This document shows positions 60,280-64,000 of a stretch of 64,000 nt of DNA, piece after piece. The position numbers and the translations under genes are program-made. The stretch comes from Leifsonia williamsii. Its GTDB lineage: Bacteria > Actinomycetota > Actinomycetes > Actinomycetales > Microbacteriaceae. Under the pieces are notes generated by a model, which was not told the origin of the DNA, did no database searches, and saw only the letters and a program-made list of their open reading frames with translations. Each line of letters opens with the position of its first letter. The first letter of the stretch is position 1. The DNA lies in contig NZ_JAROCF010000001.1 in the NCBI RefSeq assembly GCF_030433685.1, positions 1,674,001-1,738,000 on the forward strand, given 5' to 3'.

Positions 60280-61115
60280 CGCGACACCCACCACAGCCGG
60301 CCCCACAGGCCCAGCTGGATGGCGAGCCGCAGCGGCGCGAAGTACCAGGCGGAGTAGCGCCGCGAGAGGTAGCGGTAGGCGCTGTCGTGGTGCGCCTTCT
60401 CCATCGCGCGCCGGGCGCGGGAGGTGGAGTGCGCGCCGGTGTGGGTGACCACGGCCTCCGGCACGTAGACGTTGCGCCAGCCCGCGCGGCCGAGACGGTC
60501 GCCGAGGTCGACGTCCTCGAAGTACATGAAGTAGCCGGTGTCAAACCCGTCGACGTCGCGGTAGGCGGAGGCGCGCAGCAGCAGGCAGGCGCCGGAGAGC
60601 CAGCCGGCGTCGCGCCGGGTCTCGGTCTCGCGCTCGGCGCGGTACTTCACGGTCCACGGGTTGCCGGGCCAGATGCGGCCGAACAGCGCGTGGGCGACGC
60701 CGGTGCGGAGCGAGGGGAGGCGGCGGGCCGACGGGTAGATGCGGCCGTCGGCCTCCAGGATCTTCGGTCCGAGCGAGCCGGCGCCCGGCTCCTGCTCACC
60801 CGCTGCGACCAGTGCGTCGAGCGCGCCGGGGGCGAACACGACGTCGGGGTTGGCGACGAGGATGTAGTCGGGCGCCGTGGAGGCCGCCTCGACCGCCGCG
60901 CGCACGCCGCCGCCGTAGCCCGCGTTGCGGTCCAGCTCGACGAAGCGGTGCCCGGCCGCGCGGACGAGCTCGCCGACTTCCTCCGCCTCGGTCGACGCGT
61001 TGTCGACGGCGATGACCTCGTCGGCGTGCCCGGCCTCGGCGAGCGAGTCGAGGAAGGGCCGGATGGTGTCGGCCGAGTTGTAGGTGACCGTGACGACGAG
61101 GACGGAGGGGCTCAT
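60276..61115 (-). CDS. Glycosyltransferase family 2, rhamnosyltransferase-like
   Basis: A 279-aa GT2 enzyme of the WbbL/RfbF type. LVVTVTYNSADTIRPFLDSL, VDNASTEAEEVGELVR, LDRNAGYGGGVRAAVEA, YILVANPDVVFAPGAL (DXD-like) and MYFEDVDLGDRLGRAGWRNV all match. This group often transfers rhamnose from dTDP-rhamnose, and the rfb genes lie 4 kb away. A GTG 12 bases upstream of the chosen ATG is an alternative start. Confidence 0.88.
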   Translation of the reverse strand: MSPSVLVVTVTYNSADTIRPFLDSLAEAGHADEVIAVDNASTEAEEVGELVRAAGHRFVELDRNAGYGGGVRAAVEAASTAPDYILVANPDVVFAPGALDALVAAGEQEPGAGSLGPKILEADGRIYPSARRLPSLRTGVAHALFGRIWPGNPWTVKYRAERETETRRDAGWLSGACLLLRASAYRDVDGFDTGYFMYFEDVDLGDRLGRAGWRNVYVPEAVVTHTGAHSTSRARRAMEKAHHDSAYRYLSRRYSAWYFAPLRLAIQLGLWGRLWWVSR

Positions 61116-61132
61116 GCGCGCGTCCACCCCGT

Positions 61133-62386
61133 TCAGGCCGACGCCTCGACGACCTCGGGGACCGCGTGCACCATCCCGACGGCCAGCGGGTAGTACGGCA
61201 CGTCGAACGAGCACGCCTGCGGCATGTCGGACAGGTGCCGCCCGGCGTTGTCCATCAGTGAGGCGTTCACGAAGTACTTGCCGGCGCCGAAGCGGGCGTC
61301 GCGCAGCAGGAAGCCGACCGTCCGGCGCTCGCGCAGACGGCCCAGGTCGGAGCCGATGCGCGCGGTCGTGGTGCCGTACACGGGCTGGCCGAGCGTGTTG
61401 TCGATCTGGATGGCGCACATCCAGTCGTCGATGCCCTCGTCGTGCTCCAGGGTGACCTCGATGCGCAGGTCGTCGCCCGGCTGCACCGGCTCGCCCTGCT
61501 CGCGGCCGTCGGCCCAGGCGCGCGCCTCGATGACGCGGCCGTGCTCGATGTGGGCGTCGCCGCCCTTGGCGGCCTGCACGGCGGCCTCGGCCTCCGCCTC
61601 GACCACCCGGCGGCCCTCGAGGATGTTGCGGAACTCGGTGACGGCGTCGCCCGGCTCGCCGTCGAAGACGACGACGCCGCGGTTGAGCAGGATGGCCCGG
61701 TCGGCGAGCTCGGTGACCTGGCTGAGGTTGTGGGTCACCAGGATGATCGTGCGCCCCTCCTGCTGGAAGGAGCGGATCTTGTCGAGGCACTTGCGCTGGA
61801 ACGCCTCGTCGCCGACCGCGAGCACCTCGTCGACGAGCAGGAGGTCGGGGTCGGTGTGCACGGCGACCGCGAACGCGAGCCGCACGTACATGCCCGACGA
61901 GTAGAACTTCACCTGCGTGTCGATGAAGTCGCCGATGCCCGAGAAGCTGAGGATCTCGTCGAACCGCTCCTCCGTCTCCTCCCGGCTGAGGCCGAGGATG
62001 GAGGCGTTGAGATAGACGTTCTCGCGGCCGGTGAGGTCGGGGTGGAAGCCGGCGCCCAGCTCCAGCAGGGCGGCGATGCGGCCGCGGCGCGCGACGCTGC
62101 CCTTGGTGGGCTCGATGATGCCGCCGATGACCTTGAGCAGCGTGCTCTTGCCGGAGCCGTTGTGGCCGATCAGCGCGACGGTGTGACCCGCCTGGATGCT
62201 GAGGTCGACGTGGTCGAGCGCCCAGAACTCCTCGCGGTGCTGGCGGCCGCGGCCGAACGCCACCAGCCGCTCCTTGAGCGAGTTGTCCTTGCGGATGACG
62301 AAGCGCTTGGAGACGTCGGTGACCCGCACGATCTCGGGGGTCTCGTCGGTCCCGCGCGCGAGCGAGCCTGTCGTCGTGGAAGTCAT
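61133..62386 (-). CDS. wzt: Polysaccharide ABC exporter ATPase with C-terminal Wzt domain
   Basis: A 417-aa protein. The nucleotide-binding domain (1-240) has VALIGHNGSGKSTLLKVIGG (Walker A), FSGIGDFIDTQVKFYSSGMY (signature) and LLVDEVLAVGDEAFQRKCL (Walker B). Residues 265-410 form a Wzt-like sugar-recognition domain with VRLAF upstream and CAIQIDNTLGQPVYG in the beta domain. Such C-terminal domains read the terminal modification of the polysaccharide. Works with Wzm, encoded just upstream. Confidence 0.92.
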   Translation of the reverse strand: MTSTTTGSLARGTDETPEIVRVTDVSKRFVIRKDNSLKERLVAFGRGRQHREEFWALDHVDLSIQAGHTVALIGHNGSGKSTLLKVIGGIIEPTKGSVARRGRIAALLELGAGFHPDLTGRENVYLNASILGLSREETEERFDEILSFSGIGDFIDTQVKFYSSGMYVRLAFAVAVHTDPDLLLVDEVLAVGDEAFQRKCLDKIRSFQQEGRTIILVTHNLSQVTELADRAILLNRGVVVFDGEPGDAVTEFRNILEGRRVVEAEAEAAVQAAKGGDAHIEHGRVIEARAWADGREQGEPVQPGDDLRIEVTLEHDEGIDDWMCAIQIDNTLGQPVYGTTTARIGSDLGRLRERRTVGFLLRDARFGAGKYFVNASLMDNAGRHLSDMPQACSFDVPYYPLAVGMVHAVPEVVEASA

Positions 62387-62387
62387 G

Positions 62388-63287
62388 TCACACCACCTGA
62401 GCGAAGTTGCCCTGCAGGCGCGCGAACACCCGCTGGAAGCCGAGGAGCAGCAGGATGCCGATCACGAACGCGATGCCCATGCGCAGCAGCAGCTGATCGG
62501 GGTACACGGCGGTGCCCTGGCCGCCGACCCACATCGCCTTCTGGAAGCCGAGCACCGCCAGGGTGACCGGGTTGTCGGTGTAGATGTCGAGCCAGATGCC
62601 GTGGCCCAGGGCGTCGCGGACCATCTTCCAGGAGTAGACGATCGGGGAGGCCCAGAGCAGGAGAAGGAGCACGACCTCCACGAGGTACTGCACGTCGCGC
62701 AGATACACGTTGATCGCGGCCAGCAGCAGACCGAACGCGGTGCCGTAGACCAGCAGCAGCAGCACGGACGGGATCAGGTACCAGGTCTCGTCGTGCAGCG
62801 GCGGCTTGCCGATGACGATCGTGGCCACGAGCAGGATGGCGAACTGGATCAGGAAGTTGAAGCCCGCCGAGCCGACGCTCGCGAGCGGGAAGATCTCGCG
62901 CGGCAGGTAGATCTTCTTGATCAGGCCGGCGTTGTTGACGATGGAGGCGGTCGTCCCGCTGATGATGTCGCTGAACAGGCCGTAGGCGGTGAGCCCGGTG
63001 AACACGTAGATCGCGAAGTCGGGGATGCCGCGCGCCGCGCCGAGCACCTGGCCGATCACGATCGCGTAGATCAGCAGCTGGGTGAGCGGGCGGACCAGGG
63101 TCCAGACGAAGCCCAGCACGCTGTCCTTGTAGCGCGACTTGAGGTCACGGCGGACCAGCAGCGAGAGCAGCTCGCGATGGCCGAAGATGTCGCGGAGCGC
63201 CGCCCACGAGCCGCCGGTCTTGTCGTCGCCGCCGACCGTCACCATGCGTTCTGCGGACAGCGCACGGTATCGATCCTGTGCAGTCAT
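62388..63287 (-). CDS. wzm: Polysaccharide ABC exporter permease
   Basis: A 299-aa ABC-2 type permease with six membrane helices. GHRELLSLLVRRDLKSRYKD is the N-terminal cytoplasmic helix, SVLGFVWTLVRPLTQLLIYA is the first membrane segment, and GLIKKIYLPREIFPLASVGS is the typical coupling region. It moves a polyprenyl-linked polysaccharide across the membrane. Its stop precedes the wzt ATG by a base. A TATAAT (complement of 63319-63324) lies 31 bases upstream and may be its own -10. Confidence 0.92.
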   Translation of the reverse strand: MTAQDRYRALSAERMVTVGGDDKTGGSWAALRDIFGHRELLSLLVRRDLKSRYKDSVLGFVWTLVRPLTQLLIYAIVIGQVLGAARGIPDFAIYVFTGLTAYGLFSDIISGTTASIVNNAGLIKKIYLPREIFPLASVGSAGFNFLIQFAILLVATIVIGKPPLHDETWYLIPSVLLLLVYGTAFGLLLAAINVYLRDVQYLVEVVLLLLLWASPIVYSWKMVRDALGHGIWLDIYTDNPVTLAVLGFQKAMWVGGQGTAVYPDQLLLRMGIAFVIGILLLLGFQRVFARLQGNFAQVV

Positions 63288-63319
63288 TCAGTCGTCAATC
63301 TTGTCGGGGGCTCGATGGA

Positions 63320-64000
63320 TTATAGCTTGCGGCCTCGCGCGGCCACCCATTCGGAGACCGCGCGCATCGGCCGGGTGAGGCGCCAGGACGAGCTGGACTC
63401 GAGCCCGTGGACCCGCTTGAGCAGGTCGTTGGTGATGCGGGTGCGCTCGGACTCGATCCCGGCGACGCGGTCGGGCGCGGGGGAGGGGTCCTTGCAGAAG
63501 TCGACGAGGTCGCGCAGGGTGTGCTCCCAGGTGTGGTCGCGCGCGTACGCGGCGACGTTGGCCGCGATGCTCCGGCGCGCCTCGTCGTCGTACAGCAGCT
63601 CCTCGATCGCCGCGGCCAGCGCCTCCACGTCCTCCGGGGGGACGACGCGGCCGAGGTCGTTGCCGCGGATGATGCCGGCGAAGGTGTCGCCGTCGGTGCT
63701 GATGATCGGCAGCGACGCCCACAGGTAGTCGAGGATGCGCGTGCGGAAGCTGAACGCCGTCTCGAGGTGCTCGTAGTGCGTGCTGACGCCGAGGTCGGCG
63801 TCGAGCAGGTAGTCGGCGCGGTCGTTGTACGGCACCCACGACTCGTTGAAGAACACGGCCTCGCCGGTGAGCCCGAGCTCCTCGGCCCGGCGACGCGCCT
63901 CCACGGCCATCGCCATCGCGGGGATGTCGGGGTTGGGGTGCGCCGCTCCCATGAAGAACAGGCGCAGGTCCGGGTGGTTGCGGCGCGCGACGGCGACGGC
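63320..64000 (-). CDS. Glycosyltransferase family 1, C-terminal part (cut by window edge)
   Basis: The frame is open to the window edge and ends in TAA at 63320-63322; 226 residues are visible. The donor-side domain is recognisable from LRLFFMGAAHPNPDIPAMAM and the later ADYLLDADLGVSTHYEHLET and DYLWASLPIISTDGDTFAGI (the conserved Glu pair region is weak). A helical tail (ERTRITNDLLKRVHGLESSS) ends the protein. It is the first visible gene of the minus-strand polysaccharide operon and its stop codon overlaps a TATAAT box. Confidence 0.82.
   Translation of the reverse strand, partial: AVAVARRNHPDLRLFFMGAAHPNPDIPAMAMAVEARRRAEELGLTGEAVFFNESWVPYNDRADYLLDADLGVSTHYEHLETAFSFRTRILDYLWASLPIISTDGDTFAGIIRGNDLGRVVPPEDVEALAAAIEELLYDDEARRSIAANVAAYARDHTWEHTLRDLVDFCKDPSPAPDRVAGIESERTRITNDLLKRVHGLESSSSWRLTRPMRAVSEWVAARGRKL

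Overview
The window is high-GC, densely packed actinobacterial chromosome. The gene content fits the Micrococcales, probably Microbacteriaceae (Leifsonia-like): an acyl-CoA carboxylase with a tiny epsilon subunit, an LCP protein, CWB2 cell-wall repeats, an AbiEi/DUF559 protein, and many genes that start directly downstream of a TANNNT -10 box with no Shine-Dalgarno site. This placement is inference; no rRNA or marker gene is present. I see no tRNA, rRNA, CRISPR array, insertion sequence or prophage.

Layout. (1) 1-3045: glycerol uptake and catabolism (end of glpD, then glpF and glpK), with a 24-nt palindrome between glpD and glpF. (2) 3145-8541: HAD phosphatase, GNAT acetyltransferase and trpS (overlapping, minus strand), xthA, a YihY/BrkB membrane protein and two small hypotheticals. 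(3) 8691-12144: succinate dehydrogenase sdhCDAB. (4) 12308-16117: a small conserved ORF, GDP-mannose synthesis (manC) divergent from a glycosyltransferase, and CorA. (5) 16311-29525: a nucleoside uptake and salvage region: BmpA-type ABC importer, cdd, deoA, add, then pgm and pnp on the other strand. It is interrupted by an orphan PTS IIA-IIB pair and an ArsR/MFS divergon. (6) 29636-36094: LpdA-like quinone reductase, a CPA1 antiporter with an expanded repeat-bearing loop, an AbiEi/DUF559 nuclease-like gene flanked by CTCCGGAG motifs, and acyl-CoA carboxylase alpha. (7) 36234-41155: Maf, an RNA methyltransferase, and a LuxR-type two-component system with an extra kinase-like membrane protein. 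(8) 41509-48206: accE-accD, birA, PH-domain protein, GtrA, purK and purE. A small accessory cassette with an in-frame stop codon separates purK from purE. (9) 48220-64000: surface polysaccharide region: LCP ligase, two paralogous acyltransferases, the complete dTDP-rhamnose pathway (rfbA, B, C, D), glycosyltransferases, a CWB2 wall protein and a Wzm/Wzt exporter.

Working together. Nucleosides imported by the ABC system are deaminated (cdd, add) and phosphorolysed (deoA, pnp); pgm can act on the sugar phosphates. Glycerol enters through GlpF, is phosphorylated by GlpK and oxidised by GlpD, whose electrons join those of SDH in the quinone pool. Biotin ligase (BirA) charges the carboxylase subunit encoded about 7 kb away. 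The dTDP-rhamnose, GDP-mannose, glycosyltransferase, ABC exporter and LCP genes together imply a rhamnose-containing wall polysaccharide.

From memory, much of the order (sdh, cdd-deoA-add, pmmB-deoD, lpdA, accA3, maf, accE5-accD5, birA, PH protein, GtrA, purK, purE, LCP, rmlD) matches Mycobacterium tuberculosis Rv3264c-Rv3319. Departures from that backbone mark the accessory insertions that are the most interesting parts here.
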